Assembly: GCA_958370325.1 (NCBI GenBank)
Contig: CATXJW010000005.1
Coordinates: forward strand, 22,221-86,220
Reading direction: 5' to 3'
Origin: an uncultured Collinsella sp.
Lineage (GTDB): Bacteria > Actinomycetota > Coriobacteriia > Coriobacteriales > Coriobacteriaceae
DNA length: 64,000 nt
Shown: piece after piece, positions 8,394-16,070 of the stretch
How the letters are laid out: every line of letters begins with the position of its first letter
Position numbering within the stretch: the stretch's first letter is position 1
Notes under the pieces: model-generated
Database searches by the model: none
Told to the model about the DNA's origin: nothing
The model's input: the letters and a program-made list of their open reading frames with translations, nothing else
Translations under genes and position numbers: made by a program

Positions 8394-8520
8394 ACGTGGC
8401 TGCCAGTCAATATAAAGAGCGTATAAAGACTTAAAATCATTCAATAATTGTAGCGTTTCAAAGAATTATCATGCACGCGGTTAGGCGAGGGGTTGTCACC
8501 ACCATGACGACTGGGACTCA

Positions 8521-8526
8521 TATAAT
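8521..8526 (+). promoter_or_regulatory. Candidate -10 box for the SDR gene
   Basis: A perfect TATAAT lies 62 nt before the SDR start. The best -35-like hexamer (TTGTCA, 8493-8498) is 22 nt upstream, which is too far for an ordinary sigma-70 promoter, so only the -10 is proposed. Confidence 0.4.
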
Positions 8527-8587
8527 CGCCACGTGCGATGCTCCAACTTCCCGCAAGGAGACACCTTATATAAAGGGGGATGGAGTC

Positions 8588-9337
8588 ATGGCATTTGACT
8601 TCACGGGCAAGACCGCGATTGTCACGGGTGGCACTCAGGGCATTGGCCTCGAGATCGCCAAGGGCATCGTCGCGGGCGGCGGACACGTCGCGCTCATCGC
8701 AAGGAACGCTGCTAAGGGCGAGGCCGCTGTGGCCGAGCTTGGCGAGGGCAACAAGTTCTATCAGCTCGATGTTGCCGATGCGCCCAAGGCGCGTGAGACC
8801 GTCGAGCAGATTTTTACGGACCTGCCGCAAACCAACATCCTGATCAACTGCGCTGGCGTCATCAGCACCAAGAAGTTCGACGAGATCGATGACACCGAGT
8901 GGCGTCGTACCATCGACATCAACCTCAACGGTACCTTCACTATGATGAATGCTGTGTACCCGCACTTTAAGGCGGCCCATGCCGGCACTATCGTCAACGT
9001 GAGTTCCGTTGCGGGCAAGATCGGTGGCGGCCTGCTCGGCACCGCGGCTTACGCGAGCTCCAAGGCCGGTGTTAACGGTCTAACCAAGGCAGTCGCCAAG
9101 GAAGGCGGCAAGTTTGGCGTCCGCTGCAACGCCGTGTGCCCGTCGCTCACGTTGACCGATATGACCTCGATTCTCTCTGACGAGAACTCTCAGCGCATCA
9201 TCAACGGTATTCCTCTGGGCCGTGCCGCCCAGGCAAGCGAGCCCGCGCAGATGGTGCTCTTCTTTGCCTCCGACCTTGCCAGCTTCGTGAACGGCGAGAT
9301 CGGTGACTGCGACGGCGGCATCGTTCTGGACGGGTAA
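8588..9337 (+). CDS. SDR family NAD(P)-dependent oxidoreductase
   Basis: The ATG at 8588 gives 249 residues, the normal classical SDR length; a longer frame starting at 8471 lacks homology before this Met. Motifs are TGGTQGIG (cofactor binding, ~13-20), NCAG (~87), the catalytic Ser in NVSSVAG and YASSK (Tyr and Lys). The next gene is a KdgT-type permease, so the substrate may be a sugar-acid intermediate such as a deoxy-ketogluconate (KduD-like role). FabG-like 3-oxoacyl reduction is the main alternative. A terminator separates it from kdgT. Confidence 0.85.
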   Translation: MAFDFTGKTAIVTGGTQGIGLEIAKGIVAGGGHVALIARNAAKGEAAVAELGEGNKFYQLDVADAPKARETVEQIFTDLPQTNILINCAGVISTKKFDEIDDTEWRRTIDINLNGTFTMMNAVYPHFKAAHAGTIVNVSSVAGKIGGGLLGTAAYASSKAGVNGLTKAVAKEGGKFGVRCNAVCPSLTLTDMTSILSDENSQRIINGIPLGRAAQASEPAQMVLFFASDLASFVNGEIGDCDGGIVLDG

Positions 9338-9356
9338 TACCCCGCGACGATAATTC

Positions 9357-9396
9357 GGCGACGGCTCCTGCGACTCGGGACCGTCGCCTTCTTTCT
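9357..9396 (+). terminator. Intrinsic terminator after the SDR gene
   Basis: The arms ggcgacgg and ccgtcgcc are followed by ttctttct. It lies 20 nt after the SDR stop and before the kdgT ribosome-binding site. Confidence 0.75.
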
Positions 9397-9445
9397 GACA
9401 AAGGCGCGTGCGGCTACGATTCGCATGCATCCAAAGGAGATATAT

Positions 9446-10459
9446 ATGAGTGAATCGACTGCGGTGGAGGCGCCGGCGGCAAAGGAGCCGTTCTTTAAGA
9501 TGTCCTCCATCCCGGGTGCCAATATTTTGGTGCCGCTTTTGTTGGGCTGCCTGCTCAACACGCTGTTCCCCGACCTGTTCAAAACGCTCGGCAGCTTTAC
9601 GCTCGGAATGACCCAGCAGGGCGCAGGCCCGCTTGTTGGCGCTTTTTTGCTCATCGTCGGTACGACGATTTCGTTTAAGAGCGCTCCTGCCGCCGCTGCC
9701 CGCGGCGCCATCATCATCGCCGTCAAGCAGATCGTGGTCGTTGCCGTGTCGCTGCTCATCCTTTATGTGTTCAACGACAACCTGTTTGGTATCTCGGCCA
9801 TGGTGATGCTGGCCGCTTGCACGGGTGCGAACAACGCTATGTACGCTGGTCTGATGGGCACCATGGGCAACGAGGCCGAGCGTGGTGCCGTCGCAATCAC
9901 CACGCTGGTTGTCGGCCCTCCGGTCACGATGATCGTGCTCGGCGCTGCCGGTCAGGCTCCGATCGGCTGGTCGCTCGTGGGCGCCATCCTGCCGATCGTC
10001 GTCGGCATTATTCTGGGTAACCTCTTCCCGAGCTTTAAGAAGATGATGGCACCGGCACTTTCCGCCATCATCGTGCTCGTCTTCTTTGCCATGGGCTCGA
10101 CCATGACCTTTGGCCAGCTCATTAATGGTGGTCTTCCCGGTATTCTGCTCGGCGTGATCTGCTCGGTGGTCTTTGCAATTCCCGTCATCGCGGTCGATAA
10201 GCTTACCGGTGGCACCGGTGTTGCAGGTGCGGCAATCTCCAGCTGCGCCGGAGCCAATGTGGCCACGCCTGCTGCCATGGCAAGCGTCAACGAGGCCATG
10301 TACGGCGGCGCGGTGCTCGCGACGACTACGGCGCAGGTCGCAGCATGTGCTATCGTGACGGCCATTTTGACCCCGCTGGTCACCAGCTGGTGCTACAAGC
10401 ATTTTGAGGGCCAGGGCCACAGCAAGGCAACGACCGACAAGGCCGCCGCAGCCGCCTAA
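9446..10459 (+). CDS. kdgT: 2-keto-3-deoxygluconate permease (KdgT family)
   Basis: The 337-residue membrane protein matches the KdgT family in length and in signatures such as GCLLNTLFPDL, ACTGANNAMYAGLMG and SSCAGANVATPAAMA. About ten hydrophobic helices are visible. It should import 2-keto-3-deoxygluconate or a related hexuronate breakdown product by cation symport. The ATG at 9446 follows AAAGGAGATATAT. The SDR gene just upstream may act on the imported compound. No kdgK or kdgA lies in the window. Confidence 0.88.
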   Translation: MSESTAVEAPAAKEPFFKMSSIPGANILVPLLLGCLLNTLFPDLFKTLGSFTLGMTQQGAGPLVGAFLLIVGTTISFKSAPAAAARGAIIIAVKQIVVVAVSLLILYVFNDNLFGISAMVMLAACTGANNAMYAGLMGTMGNEAERGAVAITTLVVGPPVTMIVLGAAGQAPIGWSLVGAILPIVVGIILGNLFPSFKKMMAPALSAIIVLVFFAMGSTMTFGQLINGGLPGILLGVICSVVFAIPVIAVDKLTGGTGVAGAAISSCAGANVATPAAMASVNEAMYGGAVLATTTAQVAACAIVTAILTPLVTSWCYKHFEGQGHSKATTDKAAAAA

Positions 10460-10497
10460 TGCCAAGCGGCAATCAAAGCTAAATAACTAGCCATGCC

Positions 10498-10545
10498 ACA
10501 GAGCGGCCCCGGGGGAAATCCCGTGGCCGCTCTGTAGTTTCTGTG
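10498..10545 (+). terminator. Intrinsic terminator after kdgT
   Basis: An 11-bp stem acagagcggcc / ggccgctctgt is followed by a short T-containing tail (agtttct), 38 nt after the kdgT stop. Confidence 0.75.
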
Positions 10546-10929
10546 GGGTCTCTGGGGCACTTTACCCTGCTAAAACTGGCATAACAGCTAGAGTGAACGT
10601 CGTACAAAGGCAAGGAAAAATACCAAACAAATCGGTGAACGGTAGTTGTTCGCGCTTGCATTTCCTGCGGATTTGTTAAAAACGCACTAATGGTATAAAA
10701 AAAGAAACATATAACAGCCCTGATGAAGGGGGTGGCTATGTTATCCTTCTCAAACGGGTGAAATCTTGGGTTTTGGGTTGCAGTTCCAAGGTGGACAAAC
10801 GTTTTTCCCTGTACCAACGTGTGGTGAAGAACGGAAGAAGCCGGTAGTGCAAGCCGATAATTCAAGAATTCAATAAGCAGCGGTGTGAGAGAGCGCCGCA
10901 TTACACGTAACTAGGAGCGTGGTTACACA
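10546..10929 (+). promoter_or_regulatory. Promoter and long 5' leader of the pyruvate formate-lyase gene
   Basis: The 384-bp gap holds a plausible promoter: TTGTTA at 10673-10678 and TATAAA at 10694-10699 (15-nt spacer, TGG before the -10). Downstream is a seven-codon mini-ORF (10738-10761, Met-Leu-Ser-Phe-Ser-Asn-Gly) behind GAAGGGGGTGG. The pfl Shine-Dalgarno AGGAG (10913-10917) sits in the loop of a small GTAAC/GTTAC hairpin (10907-10926), so translation may be structure-controlled. No clear Fnr, Rex or Crp site was recognised. Confidence 0.45.
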
Positions 10930-12981
10930 ATGCAGGAGGCATGGGAAGGCTTCAAGGAAGGCATCTGGACGGGAGAGGTTGACGTCCGAGACTTCATCCA
11001 GAAGAACTACACCCCCTACGAGGGCGACGAGTCGTTCCTCGCCGGCCCGACCGAGCGTACCAAGGAGCTGTGGGGCGAGGTTCTCGACCTGCTGCTCAAG
11101 GAGCGCGAGCAGGGCGGCGTCCTCGATATGGACACCAAGACCGTCACGGGTATCGTGAGCCACCCCGCTGGCTACATCGATAACGCCCATCGCGACAAGG
11201 AGACCATCGTCGGCCTCCAGACCGACAAGCCGCTCAAGCGCGCGCTGCACGTCAACGGCGGTATCCGCATCGCTTGCCAGGCTGCCAGCCAGCACGGCTA
11301 TAAGGTCGACGAGAACGTTGTCGAGCGCTACACCTTCGAGCGCAAGACCCACAACGCCGGCGTCTTCGATGTCTACACCCCCGAGATGCGTGCTTGCCGC
11401 TCGGCCCACATCATCACCGGTCTGCCCGATGGCTATGGCCGCGGCCGCATCATCGGCGACTACCGTCGTGTTGCCCTGTACGGCGTCGACTACCTGATCA
11501 AGGACAAGGAGGCCCAGAAGGCTTCCACCCCGACGGTCATGACCGCCGACAACATCCGCGATCGTGAGGAGCTGCAGGAGCAGATTCGCGCCCTCGGCGA
11601 GCTCAAGATGATGGCCGAGACCTATGGTTTCGATATTTCCAACCCTGCTACCAACACGCAGGAGGCCATCCAGTGGATGTACTTCGCCTACCTCGCTGCC
11701 GTCAAGGAGCAGAACGGCGCCGCTATGTCCATCGGCCGTACCTCCACGTTCATCGACATCTACGCTGAGCGCGACCTTGCCAACGGTACCTTCACCGAGG
11801 AGCAGATCCAGGAGTTCGTGGATCACTTCATCATGAAGCTTCGCATGGTTAAGTTTGCCCGTACCCCCGAGTACCAGGCCCTGTTCACCGGCGACCCGCA
11901 GTGGGTCACCGAGTCCATCGGCGGCATGGGTGTTGACGGCCGTACGCTCGTTACCAAGATGAGCTACCGCTACCTGCACACGCTCGAGAACATGGGCACC
12001 AGCCCCGAGCCCAACATGACCGTTCTGTGGTCGACCCGTCTGCCCGAGAACTTCAAGAAGTTCTGCGCCAAGACTTCCGTCGCCAGCTCCTCGATTCAGT
12101 ACGAGAACGACGACCTCATGCGCGTCTACCACGGCGACGACTACGGCATTGCCTGCTGCGTGTCCTCCATGCGCATCGGCAAGGAGATGCAGTTCTTCGG
12201 CGCCCGCGCCAACCTGGCCAAGTGCCTGCTGTACGCACTCAACGGCGGTGTTGACGAGGTCTCCAAGAAGCAGGTCGGCCCCAAGTACCGTGCCGTCGAG
12301 GGCGACACGCTCGATTACGACGACGTTGTGGCCAAGTACAACGACATGATGAAGTGGCTCGCTGGCGTGTACGTCAACTCGCTGAACATCATTCACTACA
12401 TGCACGATAAGTACTGCTACGAGCGCATCCAGATGGCTCTGCACGACAAGCACGTGCACCGTTGGTTCGCTACGGGCATTGCTGGCCTTTCCGTCGTGGC
12501 TGACTCCCTGTCCGCCATCAAGTACGCCAAGGTCCACCCCGTCCGTGACGAGAACGGCATCATCGTCGACTTCGAGACCGAGGGCGAGTTCCCCAAGTAC
12601 GGTAACGACGACGACCGCGTCGACCAGATCGCTCACGACGTTGTGCATCAGTTCATGGAGTACATCCGCATGAACGACACCTACCGCAACTCCGTGCCCA
12701 CGACCTCGGTTCTGACCATCACCTCCAACGTCGTGTACGGCAAGAAGACCGGCTCCACCCCCGACGGCCGCAAGGCTGGCCAGCCGTTCGCCCCGGGTGC
12801 TAACCCCATGCACAAGCGCGATAGCCACGGCGCCATCGCTTCGCTGTCTTCGGTTTCCAAGCTCCCGTTCCGTGATGCTCAGGACGGCATCTCCAACACC
12901 TTCTCCATCATCCCGGGCGCGCTCGGCAAGGAGGACCAGGTGTTCTTTGGTGATATCGACCTTGATCAGCTGGGCGAGTAA
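10930..12981 (+). CDS. pflB: Pyruvate formate-lyase catalytic core lacking the glycyl-radical domain
   Basis: The 683 residues match formate C-acetyltransferase almost to the end. The catalytic cysteine pair is Cys409-Cys410 in GIACCVSSM. The C-terminal part SVLTITSNVVYGKKTG...TPDGRKAG is present, but the protein stops at ...GALGKEDQVFFGDIDLDQLGE, before the glycyl-radical domain that ends the ~760-residue E. coli enzyme. That domain (RVSGYA) is encoded by the next gene, 85 nt downstream. The two together add up to 766 residues. The enzyme turns pyruvate and CoA into acetyl-CoA and formate under anaerobic conditions. The split must be functional for activity; this is inferred. Confidence 0.92.
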   Translation: MQEAWEGFKEGIWTGEVDVRDFIQKNYTPYEGDESFLAGPTERTKELWGEVLDLLLKEREQGGVLDMDTKTVTGIVSHPAGYIDNAHRDKETIVGLQTDKPLKRALHVNGGIRIACQAASQHGYKVDENVVERYTFERKTHNAGVFDVYTPEMRACRSAHIITGLPDGYGRGRIIGDYRRVALYGVDYLIKDKEAQKASTPTVMTADNIRDREELQEQIRALGELKMMAETYGFDISNPATNTQEAIQWMYFAYLAAVKEQNGAAMSIGRTSTFIDIYAERDLANGTFTEEQIQEFVDHFIMKLRMVKFARTPEYQALFTGDPQWVTESIGGMGVDGRTLVTKMSYRYLHTLENMGTSPEPNMTVLWSTRLPENFKKFCAKTSVASSSIQYENDDLMRVYHGDDYGIACCVSSMRIGKEMQFFGARANLAKCLLYALNGGVDEVSKKQVGPKYRAVEGDTLDYDDVVAKYNDMMKWLAGVYVNSLNIIHYMHDKYCYERIQMALHDKHVHRWFATGIAGLSVVADSLSAIKYAKVHPVRDENGIIVDFETEGEFPKYGNDDDRVDQIAHDVVHQFMEYIRMNDTYRNSVPTTSVLTITSNVVYGKKTGSTPDGRKAGQPFAPGANPMHKRDSHGAIASLSSVSKLPFRDAQDGISNTFSIIPGALGKEDQVFFGDIDLDQLGE

Positions 12982-12982
12982 C

Positions 12983-13043
12983 TATTGTTAGTGCTATACT
13001 AACAATAACGATTACTGATTAGTGCGCCGGTTTCGGCCGGCGC
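12983..13043 (+). promoter_or_regulatory. Two hairpins between the pfl core and glycyl-radical genes
   Basis: A perfect 10-bp AT-rich hairpin tattgttagt/actaacaata (12983-13007) starts one base after the core stop codon. A GC-rich hairpin gcgccgg/ccggcgc (13024-13043) follows, then the ribosome-binding site of the small gene. Neither has a U-tract, so they look like processing, stability or partial-termination elements that could set the ratio of the two gene products. Confidence 0.55.
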
Positions 13044-13066
13044 CTATCAATCGAAGGAGACACATT

Positions 13067-13318
13067 ATGAAGGTTTCTGAAGTTTCCGAGACTCAGGCCG
13101 ATAACCTGGTCCACATGCTCGACGCTTACGCCGAGAAGGGTGGCCACCACCTGAACATCAACGTCTTCAACCGTGAGACGCTGCTTGACGCTCAGGCTCA
13201 CCCCGAGAAGTACCCGCAGCTGACCATCCGCGTTTCCGGCTATGCCGTGAACTTCCACACGCTCACCAAGGAGCAGCAGGACGAGGTCATTTCGCGTACC
13301 TTCCACAACAAGTTCTAA
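13067..13318 (+). CDS. Stand-alone glycyl-radical subunit of pyruvate formate-lyase (GrcA-like)
   Basis: The 83-residue protein is the missing C-terminus of pyruvate formate-lyase: GGHHLNINVFNRETLLDA, HPEKYPQLTIRVSGYAVNF and the ending KEQQDEVISRTF. The radical-bearing residue is Gly58 in RVSGYA. It has its own GAAGGAG site. E. coli GrcA (YfiD, 127 residues) is a spare radical domain used alongside a full-length enzyme, but here the upstream core has no radical domain of its own, so this protein should be essential for catalysis. The radical would be installed by the activase at 14799-15617. Confidence 0.9.
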   Translation: MKVSEVSETQADNLVHMLDAYAEKGGHHLNINVFNRETLLDAQAHPEKYPQLTIRVSGYAVNFHTLTKEQQDEVISRTFHNKF

Positions 13319-13342
13319 AGGGATTTAACTCCCGCAGGATCG

Positions 13343-13469
13343 CCGGGGCTGTTTGGGCTACCTCCCAAAACGTCCTCGGACATGCAAGAAGCCCTCGCTG
13401 CGCAATTCGTGCGGCGAGGGCTTCTTGCGTCCTGCGGAATATTTTGGGAGGTAGCCCAAACAGCCCCGG
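13343..13469 (+). repeat. Mosaic long palindrome, copy 1 (CGTCCTCG family)
   Basis: Outer arms 13343-13370 and 13442-13469 pair perfectly over 28 bp. Inside are the conserved motif CGTCCTCGGACATG, a GC-rich inner hairpin (gaagccctcgc / gcgagggcttc) and the conserved motif TCCTGCGGAA. Four more copies with the same inner motifs and different outer arms lie at 17532, 18577, 22991 and 34838. It begins 24 nt after the stop of the glycyl-radical gene, in sense orientation. Confidence 0.8.
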
Positions 13470-13750
13470 CGGGGTCCTGTGTAGTCACCCTTTAGGCGGA
13501 ACTCTCCTAATGGGTTGAGCGTTCTGGATTCTTGCTTGCTACCGTTTATCGCGTATAGCTACCGTTTGCGGAATAAGTAACACTCCTTAATAAACCGTGT
13601 AGAATCTCAGATAAGCACGGAGTTTTCCAGGGAGACGCTGTCCTTTGTTGTGTGCAAGGGGCGGCGTCTCTTTGGCGCTTGGAGGCCGTTCTGCAGCAGG
13701 ACGGCGGACGTGCGTCACATATTCAAAAGCCAACGTCGAGATGGGTTGTG
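13470..13750. other. Intergenic region before degV, with a 20-bp-spaced direct repeat
   Basis: No gene is evident. GCTACCGTTT occurs twice, at 13538-13547 and 13558-13567, exactly 20 bp (two helical turns) apart, which could be a protein-binding pair. A gggagacgc / gcgtctc hairpin lies at about 13631-13670. Confidence 0.35.
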
Positions 13751-14611
13751 ATGATAATGGGCAAGTACGTAATCGTGGTTGAATCTGGGTCGGATGTGAC
13801 GCCGGAGCTCTGCGAACGCTACGGCATCGTGCGCGTGCCCATGCATGTCACGATTGGTGACGAGACCGTCGAGGACGGCTCGATCGACCCGCTTGAGATT
13901 TACTCGCGCTGCAACGAGTTTGGTGTGATGCCCAAGACCAGTGGTTGCTCGCCGGCGGATTTTGCGCATGTGTACGACCGTATCCACGCCGAGCGGCCCG
14001 ATGCGACCATTCTGCATCTTGCGTATTCCGAGGTTACGACCTGCTCGCATCAGTCGTCGAAGATTGCGGCAAAGGGCCGCGATTACGTCTTCTCCATGGA
14101 TACGCGCTTTGTGTCGGTGGGCCAGTCGCTTGTCGCCGTTGAGACCGCCAAGTATATCGAAGCCCATCCGGATGCCACCGTCGACGAGATTTTCGCCTTT
14201 ACCAATTCCGTTATGGACCGCGTGCTGTTGGGCTTTGTCCCCACCGATCTCGCCTTCCTTAAGGCCGGCGGCCGCTTGTCCAACGTGGCATTCCTCGGTG
14301 CCCATCTGCTCAAGATTAAGCCCTGCATTGAGGTAACGGGTGGCAAATTCGTGGCGACCAAGAAGTTCCGCGGCTCTATGCTCAAATGCGCCCGCGCCTT
14401 TATCGATCACATGGTTGAGAAGGGCGAGATCGACTACTCGCACATTGGCCTGGCGTATTCGGTGGGTCTTTCCGAGGAGCTGCGCGACGACATGGAAGTC
14501 TATGCGCATGATCTGGGCTTTAAGGACGTTACCTGGACTCAGGTCGGCGGCGTCATCTCGAGCCACTGCGGCCCGACCGCCTTTGGCGCGGTGCTTACGC
14601 TTAAGGCGTAG
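13751..14611 (+). CDS. DegV family protein (fatty-acid-binding)
   Basis: From the ATG at 13751 (or 13757) the protein has ~286 residues, typical of DegV/EDD-fold proteins. Visible features are the N-terminal VIVVESGSDVTPEL, the KTSGCSPADF segment, and the C-terminal ...GGVISSHCGPTAFGAVL motif. DegV-like proteins bind a fatty acid; FakB members present it to the kinase FakA for phosphorylation. No fakA is nearby. The ribosome-binding site is weak, so the exact start is uncertain. Placement between the pfl genes and pflA appears incidental. Confidence 0.85.
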   Translation: MIMGKYVIVVESGSDVTPELCERYGIVRVPMHVTIGDETVEDGSIDPLEIYSRCNEFGVMPKTSGCSPADFAHVYDRIHAERPDATILHLAYSEVTTCSHQSSKIAAKGRDYVFSMDTRFVSVGQSLVAVETAKYIEAHPDATVDEIFAFTNSVMDRVLLGFVPTDLAFLKAGGRLSNVAFLGAHLLKIKPCIEVTGGKFVATKKFRGSMLKCARAFIDHMVEKGEIDYSHIGLAYSVGLSEELRDDMEVYAHDLGFKDVTWTQVGGVISSHCGPTAFGAVLTLKA

Positions 14612-14643
14612 GGCCTGGCGTCTATCGATTTCTATTGCTTCGG

Positions 14644-14680
14644 CGGCGAGCGGGTTGTGACAACCTTCCCGCCGCTTTTG
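14644..14680 (+). terminator. Intrinsic terminator after degV
   Basis: A GC-rich stem (gcggg...cccgc, with ggtt/aacc extension) is followed by cttttg, 30-70 nt after the degV stop. Confidence 0.6.
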
Positions 14681-14798
14681 CGTGGAGTCAAATAGGACGA
14701 TCTAATTGACCGCTAAACCGTTTCGCCATCAGGCGTATGGGCTAGAATGGCTCTGGCATTTTAATTGACAAAAACCAAAGAGAGGCAAGGTTGCGGGA

Positions 14799-15617
14799 AT
14801 GGCTGAGATGACGCTTGAGGGTGTGGATGCTCATCCCGAGGACTCTGCGTATGCCCTGGGTCGCGTGCATTCGATCGAGACGATGGGAACGGTCGACGGA
14901 CCCGGCATCCGCTTTGTGGTGTTTGTTCAGGGCTGTCCCATGCGCTGTGCGTATTGCCACAATCCCGATACCTGGTCTGTTAACGGCGGCACGATGGTGA
15001 CCGTCGAGCATCTCATGGACGAGTTCCAGAGTAACCATGAGTTCTACCGTAGCGGCGGCATTACCGTTTCGGGTGGCGAGCCGCTTCTGCAGCCCGAGTT
15101 TTTGGCCGACCTGTTCCGTGCAATGCACAACAACCCCGATGGCCGCGTGCATACCTGCCTTGACAGCTGCGGATATGCGTTTGACCCCAACCACCCCGAG
15201 AAGTTCGAAGCTGTTCTCAACGAGACCGATATGGTGCTGCTCGACATTAAGCACGCCGATCCCGTCGAGCATAAAAAGCTGACCGGTTGCGATCCCGCAC
15301 GCATTCTGGCGTTTGGTGATGAGCTTGCTCGTCGCAGGATCAAGGTCGTTATCCGTCACGTGGTGGTGCCGGGCATTACCGACACGGTGGAGGAGTGTGA
15401 GGCGCTCGGCCGCTTGATTGCCCCGTGGCACAACGTGGTGGGCCTGGAAATGCTGCCGTATCACACCATGGGTGTCGTCAAATATGAGCAGCTGGGGATC
15501 CCCTATAAGCTCGAGGGCGTGCCCCAGATGGATACCGCGCGCATGCCCGAGCTGCGCAACGCCGTCATGGCCGGCATGAAAAAGCGTCGCGCCGAACTCA
15601 AAAACGCCATCGGCTAG
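14799..15617 (+). CDS. pflA: Pyruvate formate-lyase activating enzyme (radical SAM)
   Basis: The 272-residue protein has the radical SAM cluster motif Cys46-x3-Cys50-x2-Cys53 (CPMRCAYC), preceded by GTVDGPGIRFVVFVQG, typical of glycyl-radical activases, and ITVSGGEPLLQPEF for SAM binding. It lacks the extra 8-Fe ferredoxin insert of other activases, as PflA does. It uses SAM and a 4Fe-4S cluster to place the radical on Gly58 of the separate radical subunit encoded at 13067. It is transcribed separately from the pfl genes, after degV. Confidence 0.93.
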   Translation: MAEMTLEGVDAHPEDSAYALGRVHSIETMGTVDGPGIRFVVFVQGCPMRCAYCHNPDTWSVNGGTMVTVEHLMDEFQSNHEFYRSGGITVSGGEPLLQPEFLADLFRAMHNNPDGRVHTCLDSCGYAFDPNHPEKFEAVLNETDMVLLDIKHADPVEHKKLTGCDPARILAFGDELARRRIKVVIRHVVVPGITDTVEECEALGRLIAPWHNVVGLEMLPYHTMGVVKYEQLGIPYKLEGVPQMDTARMPELRNAVMAGMKKRRAELKNAIG

Positions 15618-15687
15618 CGGCACTCATTGGGGACAGACTTAATTGAGTGCCCCCGGGCACCTAGTTGATTGCTAAAGAGCCCCGTCA

Positions 15688-15754
15688 AGTTGCGGTGGAA
15701 TAGTTCTTGTTTTTCGGCTTATGCCGCCCAAACAGGAACTATTTCACCGCAGCT
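15688..15754. repeat. 67-bp hairpin repeat, agttgcggtgaaatag family, copy 1
   Basis: Arms agttgcggtggaatag / ctatttcaccgcagct flank cttgttt / aaacagg. Related copies lie at 33491-33557, 34709-34775 and 42157-42223. It lies 70 nt after pflA and could terminate transcription, but conservation of the arm sequence argues for a repeat family. Confidence 0.75.
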
Positions 15755-15857
15755 GCGTTTTGGGCAAAGATGCGCAACAGAATTGGTGATTTTGCATAGA
15801 AACGCCTGTTATTTGTTTAGAGACACCTTAAACGTGACTGAATATCTTTGGAAAGAA

Positions 15858-15992
15858 ATGCCTGCTATCGACATCGATGGCCGTACCTATGTCATGAGCG
15901 TCATGACATCGATGCCGTGGAGCGACCGCTCGAGCGAGGTTACGGCCGCGATTGCAAAGGCTCTGTTTGATACGCGAGCTGCACTGGCTTAG
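15858..15992 (+). CDS. Possible 44-residue small protein, unknown
   Basis: A short frame starting MPAIDIDGRTYVMSV follows GGAAAG at 9 nt and ends at the TAG before mtnN. The composition looks protein-like (VTAAIAKALFDTRAALA helix). No family is recognised. It could instead be a remnant or a chance frame. Confidence 0.3.
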   Translation: MPAIDIDGRTYVMSVMTSMPWSDRSSEVTAAIAKALFDTRAALA

Positions 15993-16070
15993 CGTGTTCG
16001 TTTGGCGAGGTCAAACAAAATGCTGGTACCATACCGTGGTTGAGAATTTCGTATAGGTTTGGGGAATGGT

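Noticed and set aside
10870..12828. 652-codon open frame opposite pflB
   Set aside because: It is an antisense shadow of the GC-rich pfl gene with no family motif and no ribosome-binding site; the pfl frame is certain.
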